This document shows positions 36,883-46,386 of a stretch of 64,000 bases of DNA, piece after piece. The DNA lies in contig DKPJ01000004.1 of the NCBI GenBank assembly GCA_002480085.1, positions 1 through 64,000 of the forward strand, given 5' to 3'. The number at the start of each line of letters is the position of its first letter. Position 1 is the stretch's first letter. Source of the DNA: Enterobacteriaceae bacterium UBA7338. Lineage in GTDB: Bacteria; Pseudomonadota; Gammaproteobacteria; Enterobacterales; Enterobacteriaceae. The notes beneath the pieces were generated by a model. That model was given only the letters and a program-made list of their open reading frames with translations, ran no database searches and had not been told where the DNA came from. Position numbers and translations under genes: made by a program.

Positions 36883-36893
36883 ATAATATACCT

Positions 36894-37099
36894 GTAGATG
36901 CTCATTCCATCTCTTATGCTCGCCGCCAGGCTTCATAAACTCAGGAATGACGCAGAGCCGTTTAATGGTGCTTATCGTCCACAGACAGATGTCGCTTCGG
37001 CCTCATCAAACACCATGGACACAACGTTGAGTGAAGCACCAAATTTGTTGTCACGCAGACCTGTTTAATGCCCGCTCTGGTTTCAGAGCGGGCGTTTTT
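36894..37099 (+). ncRNA. glmZ: Small regulatory RNA GlmZ
   Basis: About 206 nt starting GTAGATGCTCATTCCATCTC and ending in a strong terminator (GCCCGCTCTG/CAGAGCGGGC plus seven T). It is close to E. coli GlmZ along its length, including the 3' region ACAACGTTGAGTGAAGCACC that pairs with the glmS mRNA leader. GlmZ, aided by Hfq and protected by GlmY/RapZ, activates translation of glucosamine-6-phosphate synthase. Its place next to hemY is conserved. In this window it is divergent from the tccC-like gene, not from aslA. Confidence 0.94.
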
Positions 37100-37110
37100 T
37101 TATGGCGGGT

Positions 37111-38307
37111 TCACTGTGGGGGATTGTTCTGCAGGGTGTGCATCAGGCCGTCACGGCGCATGGCTGCTGCCTCTTCCGGCTGCTGCAGTCGGTCAAGGGT
37201 ATCCGCCAGCCAGGCATAGTCAAACGGATCCGGACGCTGCTTCAGCGCGGCGCGGAACGCCAGGCTCGCCTCCTTCCACTCACCGTGCTTCATCAGCGAC
37301 TGGCCGAGCGTGCTCCACAACAGCGGGCGATCGCCCTGAGTTTTAATCTGCTGGCGCAGCACTTTTTCCACCTGCTCCGGATTATTGGTCTTCAGACGCG
37401 GGATCGGCAGCACCAGACGATCGTCATACTGACGTTTCAGGCCCTCGAGCAGGATCTGTTGCGCAGTGTCATGATCGTCACACTCAATCAGATGCTCGGC
37501 CATGGCTACCTGGAGTGCAACCTGATGGCGGGTCTTGCGGCTCTGGTGCTTCCACCAGGTTTTCAGACCGTCGCTGCCCCGTTCGGCCCGGGCCTGTTCC
37601 ATCATGCCAATCCACGCCTGTTGGGCCAGCGCCTCATGGTGCGCTTCATCGCCAACGCCCGCTTTCGTCATCGACGGGATGCAGTCCAGCAGTGAACTCC
37701 ACGCTCCGGTACGGATATAGGCCTGCTCGGCCAGACGCAGCACCTCAGGATGGCGCGGCGTAATCTCCAGCAGGTTATCCACGCCATGACGTGCCGCATG
37801 GTTTTCGTTACGGGCCAGCTGCAGGCGCACCCGGGTGATCTCCACCGGAATCGGATCGTGCTCGGCCAGCTCGGAAGCGCGCTGCAGATGCTGATTAGCC
37901 CGGGCTTCGTCGCCGCGCTGCTGGGCTGCCTCGGCGGCCAGCAGATAGTTAACCACCGGCTGCTCGGCGTGATCGGCATTCTTCGCCATCAGCTTTTCAA
38001 CCTGCTGATAGTCACCTTCGGCCAGCTTGAGCAGCGCCTGTTCGGTCTGCTTGCGGGCGCGGCGGCGTTTGCGGCCGGTGAACCAGCCGCGGGTACGCGC
38101 GCCAGTATGGAAAATACGGCGCAGCAGCCACTCAACGGCAAACAGCACCACCATGGCGAGGATCAGGATAATCACCAGACCCGTCACGCTGGTTTCGATA
38201 TTGTAGTTATCGGTCTGGATCAGCACATAGCCCTGGTGTCCGGCAACCATAGGACCAACAACGATACCGGCGAGCAGCAGTGCAAAGAGGAGCAGTACTT
38301 TAAGCAT
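37111..38307 (-). CDS. hemY: HemY, heme-operon membrane TPR protein
   Basis: A 398-aa inner-membrane protein with two N-terminal hydrophobic segments (about residues 1-65: VLLLFALLLAGIVVGP and the second GLVIILILAMVVLFAV) and then a long soluble region of TPR-like helices. It is the last gene of hemCDXY. The E. coli protein helps late heme synthesis and is not the protoporphyrinogen oxidase of the same name in Bacillus. It lies 2 bp after hemX. Confidence 0.94.
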   Translation of the reverse strand: MLKVLLLFALLLAGIVVGPMVAGHQGYVLIQTDNYNIETSVTGLVIILILAMVVLFAVEWLLRRIFHTGARTRGWFTGRKRRRARKQTEQALLKLAEGDYQQVEKLMAKNADHAEQPVVNYLLAAEAAQQRGDEARANQHLQRASELAEHDPIPVEITRVRLQLARNENHAARHGVDNLLEITPRHPEVLRLAEQAYIRTGAWSSLLDCIPSMTKAGVGDEAHHEALAQQAWIGMMEQARAERGSDGLKTWWKHQSRKTRHQVALQVAMAEHLIECDDHDTAQQILLEGLKRQYDDRLVLPIPRLKTNNPEQVEKVLRQQIKTQGDRPLLWSTLGQSLMKHGEWKEASLAFRAALKQRPDPFDYAWLADTLDRLQQPEEAAAMRRDGLMHTLQNNPPQ

Positions 38308-38309
38308 GA

Positions 38310-39506
38310 TTATTCCCCCTGCTGCGGCGCAGCGGCAGGCGCTGCTTCATTCGCCGCCGGAGCTGACGGTGCCGCTGGCGCTGCATCATTGGCCGCCGCT
38401 GGCTGTGCCAGCAGGTTACGCACGCGGGTCTGCATCAGCTTCTCCAGAATCGGCTGGCTTTGCAGCGAATCCGGCACCTCCATGGTGATGTTCTGCTGGC
38501 TGAGCTTGTCCACCTCGTCGAGGAACGCTTTGGTGCTGGCGTCATCGGTATCGTAGTAGGCGCGCACCCAGCTGGAGACGTTATCCAGCGCCTGCTTGTA
38601 GGTCTCTTCCTGGTGACGCGGCACGGCCTGCGCAGCAACCAGCAGGCGAGAGCGGATGTTCTCCCGCAGATAGATATCCTGGTTCGGAGCGAGCAGGGGA
38701 ACCGCGGTCTCATCGCGGCGGCGGACGGTAATAAAGCTGTCCATAAAGTTGTGCCAGCTCTTTTGCAGGTTTACCCGCCACTCGCTCAGCGAGCTGGAGA
38801 GCTCACCGCTGTCGTTATCCATCGGCGCATCGTCGTCGTTGTTATCCGCCAGGCGCAGATTGTCGATCTGGTTGGAGAGCTGGTTAACCTTGAGGATGAT
38901 GCCGTCGTAATCTACCTGCGCCACGCCGGAGAGGCTGGCGACGTCGTCGGTGATGGCGCGGCGGGCGGCGATCAGGCTTGGATCGTTCATATCGGCCAGG
39001 CTCGCATCGGCGCTTTTCAGCAGCGCGGCGGCTGTAGTGATGTCGCTATCGCTCCACAGCTTACGCCCGGCCAGCTTCACGAGGAAATCGGCCTGCGCCA
39101 GCAGCCAGGTTTTGGCGTCAGTTCCGGAGATGGTGGCGACCTTCTGCGACAGCTCATCAAGCTGCTTATTCAGCTCGGCCTGCTGGCGATCTGCCGCAGC
39201 CAGGGCATCGCTCTGCTGCTTGATAATGCCCTCAAACTGCGTTTTTTGCGTCTCCTGCGCCTTTTGCAGGGCGGTGATTTGGTTCACCAGCTCAGCGCTG
39301 GTGGCGGACTGCGTTGAGTTCTGCTGTTTCACCCAGCCATATAGCCCCACGCCAGCTGCCAGCGCAATGGCGATGGCAATCGCACTCAGCGCAAGGCTGG
39401 TCTTATTGGCGCGATCTTTCTTCTCGGCTTTTTCTGGCTGTGGCGTGGTGTCCACGGCCTCCCTGGTCTCTTCAACCACGGCAGAGGAGTTCTGTTGTTC
39501 CGTCAT
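38310..39506 (-). CDS. hemX: HemX, putative uroporphyrinogen-III C-methyltransferase-like membrane protein
   Basis: A 398-aa protein with an acidic/polar N-terminal tail, one membrane segment near residues 40-58 (LALSAIAIAIALAAGVG), a coiled-coil region (about 70-130, rich in Gln, Lys and Leu) and an Ala-rich C-terminus. It was named a methyltransferase, but no SAM motif is visible; the E. coli product is of uncertain function and interacts with heme-synthesis factors. It lies between hemD and hemY. Confidence 0.93.
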   Translation of the reverse strand: MTEQQNSSAVVEETREAVDTTPQPEKAEKKDRANKTSLALSAIAIAIALAAGVGLYGWVKQQNSTQSATSAELVNQITALQKAQETQKTQFEGIIKQQSDALAAADRQQAELNKQLDELSQKVATISGTDAKTWLLAQADFLVKLAGRKLWSDSDITTAAALLKSADASLADMNDPSLIAARRAITDDVASLSGVAQVDYDGIILKVNQLSNQIDNLRLADNNDDDAPMDNDSGELSSSLSEWRVNLQKSWHNFMDSFITVRRRDETAVPLLAPNQDIYLRENIRSRLLVAAQAVPRHQEETYKQALDNVSSWVRAYYDTDDASTKAFLDEVDKLSQQNITMEVPDSLQSQPILEKLMQTRVRNLLAQPAAANDAAPAAPSAPAANEAAPAAAPQQGE

Positions 39507-39527
39507 TATGGCTTCCCATTATGAGAG

Positions 39528-40268
39528 TTATTGTAATGCGCGCAGCAGCGCATCGTTGTCAGCGTTATCAGCGACCTGAATATCCTGCCAGCCCAGATCC
39601 CGGGCGAGGTGCGCCAGACGTTCGCTTACCACCAGTAGACGGCAGCGAAGTAACCAGTTTTCACGATACCAGGCCGGAATCAGTGAGAAAAGCTGCTGGA
39701 TCATCTCGCCGCTGGTCACCACGATCGTCGTAACCCCACGAGTCTGCCAGCGCATAGCCTCTTCCGCGCCGTCATAAAACTTCGCACTACGTTGATAACA
39801 TTCACAAAATGTGACATCAGCACCGCGTGCTGCCAGCGTATCGCCTAACAGCTCGCGCCCACCGTTGCCACGTAACAGCATTGCACGCTTACCCGCAATA
39901 TTTTGTAATTCAGGTAATTGTAGCAACACTTCGCTAATTTCCCGATCCACCGGATAGCGTACATTGAGACCGCTTACGGTATGAAGCGCCAGCGCAGTCG
40001 TGCGTCCGATAGCAAAGTAGCGGGGAGCAACCGGCCAGTGCAGGCCGTGATGCTGTAGGTGCGCCTGGGCAAAGGCCACCGCATGCTGCGATAGCACAAA
40101 GATAAGGTCGTTGGCCGTCAGGGCGGCAAGTTGGTCAGGCAGAGTAGCCAGCTCCCGGCCAGGGGTAAATTCGATCAGCGGAAAGCTCCAGGCCACCTTT
40201 CCCAGTGCGCGCAGACGGCTCACTAATTCCTCCCCGGCGGGGGAGGGGCGGGTGACCAGGATACTCAT
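39528..40268 (-). CDS. hemD: Uroporphyrinogen-III synthase
   Basis: A 246-aa two-domain enzyme that closes hydroxymethylbilane into uroporphyrinogen III with inversion of ring D. It shows the family pattern: MSILVTRPSPAGEELV at the start, the central RGNGGRELLGDTLAARGADV segment and a Thr/Ser-rich VVTSGEM motif. Length matches E. coli HemD. Its start overlaps the hemC stop by 4 bp. Confidence 0.96.
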   Translation of the reverse strand: MSILVTRPSPAGEELVSRLRALGKVAWSFPLIEFTPGRELATLPDQLAALTANDLIFVLSQHAVAFAQAHLQHHGLHWPVAPRYFAIGRTTALALHTVSGLNVRYPVDREISEVLLQLPELQNIAGKRAMLLRGNGGRELLGDTLAARGADVTFCECYQRSAKFYDGAEEAMRWQTRGVTTIVVTSGEMIQQLFSLIPAWYRENWLLRCRLLVVSERLAHLARDLGWQDIQVADNADNDALLRALQ

Positions 40269-41206
40269 GCAGGGGCTTCTCCGTTATAGACCTCGGCCAA
40301 AATCTCGCGCGCACCGTTAGCCAGCAGCTCTTCGGCGAGGGAGACGCCCAGCTGCTCGGCCTCTTCCGGTTTTCCGCGCCGTTCACCGCGAACCATCACC
40401 GAGCCATCCGGTGCGCCCACCAGCGCCCGCAGCCAGATTTCACCTGCGACCAGTTCAGCATAGCTGCCGATAGGCACCTGGCAGCCACCCTCCAGCCGCG
40501 TGTTCATCGCGCGTTCGGCTTTGACGCGCAGGGCGGTATCATCGTGGTTGAGGGGGGCAAGCAGCGCGCGGGTACGCTCATCGTCAAGACGGCACTCAAT
40601 GCCCACCGCCCCCTGGCCCACGGCGGGCAGGGAGAGCTCGGGCGGCAGCGCCACGCGAATACGCGATTCGAGGTCGAGGCGCTTCAGCCCGGCAACGGCA
40701 AGGATAATGGCATCGTAGTCGCCGTTATCGAGCTTGCTCAGCCGCGTGCCGACGTTGCCGCGCAGGGAGCGGATCTGCAGATCCGGGCGGCGTTCGGCCA
40801 GCTGGCACTGGCGGCGTAAACTTGACGTGCCAACCACGCTGCCCGCAGGCAGGGCGTCCAGGCTCGCGTAACGGTTAGAGACGAAGGCATCGCGGGGATC
40901 TTCGCGCTCGCAGATGGTCACCAGCCCCAGTCCTTTCGGAAATTCGACCGGCACGTCTTTCATGGAGTGGACGGCCAGATCGGCGCGGTTCTCAATCAGG
41001 GCCAGCTCCAGCTCTTTGACGAAGAGGCCTTTGCCACCGACCTTAGCGAGGGGGGTATCGAGGATCACATCGCCGCGCGTGACCATCGGCACCAGCTCAA
41101 CGTTGAGGCCCGGATGGCAGGCCATCAGGCGCTGCTGAACATAGTGTGCCTGCCAGAGCGCAAGAGGGCTTTGGCGTGTGGCGATTCTTAAAATAGTGTC
41201 TGGCAT
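40265..41206 (-). CDS. hemC: Porphobilinogen deaminase
   Basis: A 313-aa hydroxymethylbilane synthase that joins four porphobilinogens. The dipyrromethane cofactor is carried by Cys242 in EGGCQVPIGSYAE, and the conserved Asp is in KVGGKGLFVKEL/AVHSMKDVP. I put the start at 41206 (MPDTILRIATRQSPLALW) to match E. coli; 13 upstream codons are open but not conserved. It is divergent from cyaA, with 343 bp between. Confidence 0.96.
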   Translation of the reverse strand: MPDTILRIATRQSPLALWQAHYVQQRLMACHPGLNVELVPMVTRGDVILDTPLAKVGGKGLFVKELELALIENRADLAVHSMKDVPVEFPKGLGLVTICEREDPRDAFVSNRYASLDALPAGSVVGTSSLRRQCQLAERRPDLQIRSLRGNVGTRLSKLDNGDYDAIILAVAGLKRLDLESRIRVALPPELSLPAVGQGAVGIECRLDDERTRALLAPLNHDDTALRVKAERAMNTRLEGGCQVPIGSYAELVAGEIWLRALVGAPDGSVMVRGERRGKPEEAEQLGVSLAEELLANGAREILAEVYNGEAPA

Positions 41207-41549
41207 ACTGTTACCGTCATTATCGTCCATCGACCATCCTAACACTGTTGTCTTAGGGTGTCAGTTTTCACGGGTGATTGCGCAAGAGTGCTAAGAGGCC
41301 GTATTCTGGGATTTACACGTAACGAACGGTGCTACACTTGTATGTAGCGCATCTTTCTTTACGGTCAATCGGCAAGGTGTTAAATTGATCACGTTTTAGA
41401 CCATTTTTTCGTCTGTACTCACACAATCATAAGGACGAAAAAGGGTGACGGGTATCTTTGTAATACTAAAAATCTGAACCGGACCGCGATTGCCGACGTT
41501 ACTGTCAGCATGGCGCTACGGAAAGGTTTAAAACATCAGGCGATACGTC
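41207..41549. promoter_or_regulatory. hemC-cyaA divergent intergenic region with CRP site
   Basis: 343 bp holding the divergent hem and cyaA promoters. TGTTAAATTGATCACG at 41378-41393 is a CRP-type site (TGT-N10-ACG, matching the E. coli cyaA site sequence AGGTGTTAAATTGATCACG). In E. coli CRP-cAMP bound here represses cyaA. I did not assign the individual -35/-10 boxes. Confidence 0.8.
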
Positions 41550-44096
41550 TTGTACCTCTATATTGAGACTCTGAAACAGAGACTGGATGCCATAAACCAA
41601 CTGCGTGTCGATCGCGCGCTGGCCGCTATGGGGCCTGCTTTTCAGCAGGTATACAGTCTGCTGCCTACATTATTGCATTATCATCATCCGCTGATGCCGG
41701 GTTACCTTGACGGTAACGTTCCCCGTGGCATCTGCCTCTACGCGCCCGATGAAAACCAACTCCGCTACCTCAACGAGCTGGAGCTGAGCCGTGGCCTGCC
41801 GGTGCAGGAGTCGCCCAAAGGCGAACTGCCGATCACCGGTCTCTATACCATGGGCAGCACCTCGTCGGTCGGGCAGAGCAGCTCTTCCGATCTCGACATC
41901 TGGGTGTGCCATCAGTCGTGGCTCGACAACGATGAGCGCCAGCTGTTACAGCGTAAATGCAGCCTGCTGGAGAGCTGGGCCGCTTCGCTCGGCGTAGAGG
42001 TGAGCTTCTTCCTGATTGACGAAAACCGCTTCCGCCATAACGAAAGCGGCAGCCTCGGCGGGGAAGACTGCGGTTCTACCCAACACATTTTACTGCTCGA
42101 TGAGTTCTACCGCACCGCCGTCCGTCTGGCCGGGAAGCGTATCCTGTGGAACATGGTTCCGGGCGATGAAGAGGCTAACTACGACGACTACGTGATGTCG
42201 CTGTACGCTCAGGGCGTGCTGACGCCAAACGAGTGGCTGGATCTCGGCGGGCTTAGCTCGCTGTCGGCGGAGGAGTACTTCGGTGCCAGCCTGTGGCAGC
42301 TCTATAAAAGCATCGACTCCCCCTATAAAGCGGTGCTGAAAACGCTGCTGCTTGAAGCCTACTCGTGGGAGTACCCGAACACGCGCCTGCTGGCAAAAGA
42401 CATTAAGCAGCGGCTGCACGACGGGGAGATCGTCTCCTTTGGTCTCGATCACTACTGCATGATGTTGGAGCGGGTCACCCACTACCTGACGGCGATCGAG
42501 GACTTCACGCGCCTCGATCTGGTACGTCGCTGTTTCTACTTAAAAGTGTGTGAAAAGCTGAGCCGTGAGCGCGCCTGCGTTGGCTGGCGGCGTGAAGTCG
42601 TCAGCTCGCTGGTGAAGGAGTGGGGCTGGGACGAAGCGCGTCTCGCCATGCTCGATAACCGCGCCAACTGGAAAATCGGCCAGGTGCGTGAGGCGCATAA
42701 CGAGCTGCTCGATGCCATGATGCAGAGCTACCGTAACCTGATCCGCTTTGCCCGCCGTAATAACCTCAGCGTCTCCGCCAGCCCGCAGGATATCGGCGTG
42801 CTGACCCGTAAGCTGTATGCCGCCTTTGAAGCGCTGCCGGGGAAAGTGACGCTGGTGAATCCGCAGATTTCGCCGGATCTCTCTGAGCCGAATCTGACCT
42901 TTATTCATGTGCCGCCGGGCCGCGCCAACCGCTCCGGATGGTATCTCTACAACCGCGCCCCGAGCATGGATTCGATTATCAGCCAGCAGCCGCTGGAGTA
43001 TAACCGCTATCTCAACAAGCTGGTGGCATGGGCATGGTTTAACGGCCTGCTGACGTCGCGCACGCATCTGTTTATTAAGGGCAACGGCATCGTCGATCTG
43101 GCGAAGCTGCAGGAGATGGTGGCCGACGTGTCGCACCACTTCCCGCTGCGCCTGCCTGCGCCGACGCCGAAGGCGCTCTACAGCCCATGTGAAATCCGCC
43201 ATCTGGCGATTATCGTTAATCTGGAGTACGACCCGACGGCGGCGTTCCGCAATCAGGTGGTCCATTTTGACTTCCGCAAGCTGGACGTGTTTAGCTTCGG
43301 CGAGCAGCAAAACTGTCTTGTCGGCAGCGTCGATCTGCTCTATCGCAACTCGTGGAACGAGGTGCGTACCCTGCACTTTAACGGCGAGCAGGCGATGATC
43401 GAAGCATTGAAGACCATTCTCGGCAAAATGCACCAGGACGCCGCGCCGCCGGACAGCGTGGAGGTGTTCTGCTATAGCCAGCACCTGCGCGGCTTAATTC
43501 GTACCCGCGTCCAGCAGCTGGTGTCAGAGTGCATTGAGCTGCGCCTCTCCAGCACCCGACAGGAGACCGGACGCTTTAAAGCGCTGCGCGTCGCCGGGCA
43601 GACGTGGGGACTCTTCTTTGAGCGCCTGAACGTGTCGGTACAGAAGCTGGAGAATGCCATCGAGTTCTACGGGGCGATCTCCCACAACAAGCTGCACGGC
43701 CTGTCGGTGCAGGTAGAGACCAATCAGGTCAAGCTGCCGCCGGTAGTTGATGGGTTTGCCAGCGAAGGGATCATCCAGTTCTTCTTTGAAGAGGCGGGCG
43801 ACGAGACGGGCTTTAACATCTATATCCTGGACGAGAGCAACCGGGCAGAGGTGTATCACCACTGCGAGGGCAGTAAAGAGGAGCTGGTGCGCGACGTCAG
43901 CCGCTTCTACTCCTCATCCCACGATCGCTTTACCTACGGCTCCAGCTTTATCAACTTCAACCTGCCGCAGTTCTACCAGATTGTGAAAGTTGATGGACGC
44001 GCGCAGGTGATCCCGTTCCGCAACCAGGCGATTGGTGTGGTACCGCCGGCCAGTCCAAATAACGACGCGCCGCTGCTGCAGCACTATTTTTCCTGA
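41550..44096 (+). CDS. cyaA: Class I adenylate cyclase
   Basis: An 848-aa class I adenylate cyclase that makes cAMP for CRP control. The catalytic N-terminal domain contains GSTSSVGQSSSSDLDIWVCH-type residues with Asp-x-Asp (DLDIW) for metal binding. The C-terminal regulatory half responds to the phosphotransferase system through EIIA-Glc. The start is TTG at 41550 (read as MYLYIETLKQRLDAIN), the weak codon also used in E. coli that limits expression. Confidence 0.97.
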   Translation: MYLYIETLKQRLDAINQLRVDRALAAMGPAFQQVYSLLPTLLHYHHPLMPGYLDGNVPRGICLYAPDENQLRYLNELELSRGLPVQESPKGELPITGLYTMGSTSSVGQSSSSDLDIWVCHQSWLDNDERQLLQRKCSLLESWAASLGVEVSFFLIDENRFRHNESGSLGGEDCGSTQHILLLDEFYRTAVRLAGKRILWNMVPGDEEANYDDYVMSLYAQGVLTPNEWLDLGGLSSLSAEEYFGASLWQLYKSIDSPYKAVLKTLLLEAYSWEYPNTRLLAKDIKQRLHDGEIVSFGLDHYCMMLERVTHYLTAIEDFTRLDLVRRCFYLKVCEKLSRERACVGWRREVVSSLVKEWGWDEARLAMLDNRANWKIGQVREAHNELLDAMMQSYRNLIRFARRNNLSVSASPQDIGVLTRKLYAAFEALPGKVTLVNPQISPDLSEPNLTFIHVPPGRANRSGWYLYNRAPSMDSIISQQPLEYNRYLNKLVAWAWFNGLLTSRTHLFIKGNGIVDLAKLQEMVADVSHHFPLRLPAPTPKALYSPCEIRHLAIIVNLEYDPTAAFRNQVVHFDFRKLDVFSFGEQQNCLVGSVDLLYRNSWNEVRTLHFNGEQAMIEALKTILGKMHQDAAPPDSVEVFCYSQHLRGLIRTRVQQLVSECIELRLSSTRQETGRFKALRVAGQTWGLFFERLNVSVQKLENAIEFYGAISHNKLHGLSVQVETNQVKLPPVVDGFASEGIIQFFFEEAGDETGFNIYILDESNRAEVYHHCEGSKEELVRDVSRFYSSSHDRFTYGSSFINFNLPQFYQIVKVDGRAQVIPFRNQAIGVVPPASPNNDAPLLQHYFS

Positions 44097-44115
44097 GGCA
44101 TTTTGCTGCCGTAAT

Positions 44116-44145
44116 GCCCGGTGGCGCTGCGCTTACCGGGCCTAC
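44116..44145. repeat. REP element downstream of cyaA
   Basis: GCCCGGTGGCGCTGCGCTTA followed by CCGGGCCTAC forms a REP palindrome between the convergent cyaA and cyaY. Confidence 0.85.
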
Positions 44146-44162
44146 GAGGCGCGAAACCGTTA

Positions 44163-44483
44163 TTAACGGAAGCTCACCGGCTCCCCGGCCTGCTGGGTCG
44201 CCGCCTGCTCCAGCAGATCCCAGAAATCGTCGCCGGTGCGATCGCAGATCCATGCGTCGCCTTGCAGATCGAAGTGGTAGCCGCCCTGTTTGGTGGCCAA
44301 CCAGACCTGGTGCAGCGGCTCCTGACGGTTGATGATAATTTTGCTGCCGTTTTCAAAGGTCAGGGTCAGCACGCCGCCGTTGATTTCGCAGTCGATATCG
44401 CTGTCGCCGTCCCAGCTATCCAGGCGCTCTTCAATGTTCTGCCACAGGCCATCGGCAAGACGGTGAAATTCTGAGTCGTTCAT
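44163..44483 (-). CDS. cyaY: Frataxin-like protein CyaY
   Basis: A 106-aa bacterial frataxin that binds iron and regulates the IscS/IscU iron-sulfur assembly. The acidic ridge (EFHRLADGL... EERLDSWDGDSDIDCE) is visible at the N-terminus. The conserved beta-sheet segment NRQEPLHQVWLATKQGGYHF is that of the family. It is convergent with cyaA and divergent from lptM. Confidence 0.96.
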   Translation of the reverse strand: MNDSEFHRLADGLWQNIEERLDSWDGDSDIDCEINGGVLTLTFENGSKIIINRQEPLHQVWLATKQGGYHFDLQGDAWICDRTGDDFWDLLEQAATQQAGEPVSFR

Positions 44484-44618
44484 TTTTTTTCCTTCTGATC
44501 GTGATGGCGGCAGTATAACGCGAAATAATTCCCATTGCAGGCGGCGTGCAAACTCTTGCTTTTGCGCCCTCTCCTGCGATGATAGAAACCATAAAGCATG
44601 AACTTACAGGCAACCATA

Positions 44619-44822
44619 ATGAAAAACGTTTTTCGTTCGCTGGCGGTACTTCTGACCCTGTTTAGCCTGACGGGCTGCGGTTTGAAGGGACCTCTCTATT
44701 TCCCGCCGGCTGACAAATCTGCTCCGCCGCCAACGAAGAAAGTGGATAATCCAGCCCAGACGAGCACGCCGACGCGTAACGATCGCGGCACCGCTGATGG
44801 CCCGACTCAGGTCATTTACTGA
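44619..44822 (+). CDS. lptM: Small lipoprotein LptM (YifL)
   Basis: A 67-aa lipoprotein. The signal peptide ends in the lipobox LTGC with the lipidated Cys at residue 20, followed by GLKGPLYFPPA and a Pro/Thr-rich tail. In E. coli LptM helps the LptD/LptE complex mature by promoting correct LptD disulfides. The start at 44619 follows the ribosome site ACAGG; an upstream ATG (44598) is in frame but spoils the signal peptide. dapF begins 35 bp later. Confidence 0.93.
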   Translation: MKNVFRSLAVLLTLFSLTGCGLKGPLYFPPADKSAPPPTKKVDNPAQTSTPTRNDRGTADGPTQVIY

Positions 44823-44857
44823 CGGTAACATTCTGTCCCTGTGCAATGGAGTCAATG

Positions 44858-45682
44858 ATGCAGTTCTCTAAAATGCATGGCCTTGGCAACGACTTTATGG
44901 TCGTCGACGCGGTAACGCAGAATGTCTTTTTCTCACCAGAGCTGATCCGCCGGCTGGCGGATCGCCATCTGGGCGTTGGCTTCGATCAGCTGCTGATCGT
45001 CGAGCCGCCTTACGATCCGGATCTCGACTTTCACTACCGGATCTACAACGCCGACGGCAGTGAGGTGTCCCAGTGCGGCAACGGCGCACGCTGCTTCGCC
45101 CGCTTTGTGCGGCTGAAGGGGTTGACCAACAAGCGTGATATCCGCGTAAGCACCGCCAATGGGCGGATGGTGCTGAGCGTCACGGAAGATGAGCTGGTAC
45201 GGGTTAATATGGGCGAGCCGAACTTTGATCCGGCTGCCGTTCCGTTCCGCGCGAACAAAGCGGAAAAAACCTATATCATGCGCGCTGCTGAACAGACCAT
45301 TCTGTGCGGCGTCGTTTCGATGGGGAATCCGCACTGTGTGATTCAGGTAGACAGTGTCGATACCGCCCCGGTCGAAACGCTTGGCCCGGTGCTGGAGAGC
45401 CACGAACGCTTCCCGGAGCGCGCCAATATTGGCTTTATGCAGGTTGTTAAGCGCGAACATATTCGTCTGCGCGTCTTTGAACGCGGCGCGGGCGAGACCC
45501 AGGCCTGCGGCAGCGGCGCATGTGCAGCGGTCGCGGTAGGGATCCAGCAAGGTTTACTGGCAGAAGAGGTACGCGTGGAGCTTCCAGGCGGCCGTCTTGA
45601 TATTGCCTGGAAGGGTCCGGGCCAGCCGCTGTTTATGACCGGCCCGGCAACACACGTCTACGACGGATTTATTCATCTATGA
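44858..45682 (+). CDS. dapF: Diaminopimelate epimerase
   Basis: A 274-aa PLP-independent epimerase that makes meso-diaminopimelate for lysine and peptidoglycan. The two catalytic cysteines are Cys73 (CGNGARCFARF) and Cys217 (ACGSGACAAVA). I take the ATG at 44858 (MQFSKMHGLGND) as start; the ATG 1 codon upstream and the ATG at 44846 are alternatives. It overlaps yigA by 4 bp and heads the dapF-yigA-xerC-yigB-uvrD string. Confidence 0.97.
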   Translation: MQFSKMHGLGNDFMVVDAVTQNVFFSPELIRRLADRHLGVGFDQLLIVEPPYDPDLDFHYRIYNADGSEVSQCGNGARCFARFVRLKGLTNKRDIRVSTANGRMVLSVTEDELVRVNMGEPNFDPAAVPFRANKAEKTYIMRAAEQTILCGVVSMGNPHCVIQVDSVDTAPVETLGPVLESHERFPERANIGFMQVVKREHIRLRVFERGAGETQACGSGACAAVAVGIQQGLLAEEVRVELPGGRLDIAWKGPGQPLFMTGPATHVYDGFIHL

Positions 45683-46386
45683 AGCACATTGAGGAAGAGC
45701 AGCAGGCGGCCCTGGCCGAACTTACAGATCGCGAGGTCGTCGATTACCTGCTGCGTAATCCTGAGTTTTTTATCCGCAACGCGCAGGCGGTGCAGATGAT
45801 CGAGGTTCCGCACCCGGTGCGTGGCGCGGTATCGCTGGTTGAGTGGCAGATGGTGCGTGCGCGCAACCATATCAACGTGCTGGAAGAGAACATGACCCTG
45901 CTGATGGAGCAGGCGAGCAGTAATGAAGATCTCTTCTCTTGCCTGCTGCGCCTGCAGGGACAGATGGCCTCGGCCAGCAGCCTTGACGATCTGCTGGCGC
46001 GTTTCCAGCGCTGGGCAAAAGAGATGGGTCTGGCAGGCGCCAGCATCCGTCTGTTCTCCGACCGCTGGCGCATCGGCGCGCCCTCTGACTTTACCCATCT
46101 GGCCCTGAGCCGCCAGGCCTTTGAGCCGCTGCGTATTCAGCGCCTGGGCCAGGATAATCACTATCTGGGACCGCTTAATGGGCCTGAGCTGCTGCTCCTG
46201 CTGCCGGAGGCGCGCGCCATCGGCTCCGTGGCGCTCTCCATGATGGGGCACGATGGCGATCTGGGGGTGATTATTTTCAGCAGCCGCGATGTGACTCACT
46301 ATCACCCGGATCAGGGCACCCAGCTGTTGCAGGAGGTCGCGGCAATGCTGCCTGAGCTGCTGGCACGCTGGATTGAACGGATATGA
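45679..46386 (+). CDS. yigA: DUF484-family protein YigA
   Basis: A 235-aa protein of the DUF484 family, with a short helical N-terminus (NPEFFIRNAQAVQMIEVPHP) and a GAF-like C-terminal fold. Its function is unknown. It overlaps both dapF and xerC by 4 bp, so it is translated with them; a link to XerC-mediated recombination is only guessed from the operon. Confidence 0.92.
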   Translation: MKHIEEEQQAALAELTDREVVDYLLRNPEFFIRNAQAVQMIEVPHPVRGAVSLVEWQMVRARNHINVLEENMTLLMEQASSNEDLFSCLLRLQGQMASASSLDDLLARFQRWAKEMGLAGASIRLFSDRWRIGAPSDFTHLALSRQAFEPLRIQRLGQDNHYLGPLNGPELLLLLPEARAIGSVALSMMGHDGDLGVIIFSSRDVTHYHPDQGTQLLQEVAAMLPELLARWIERI

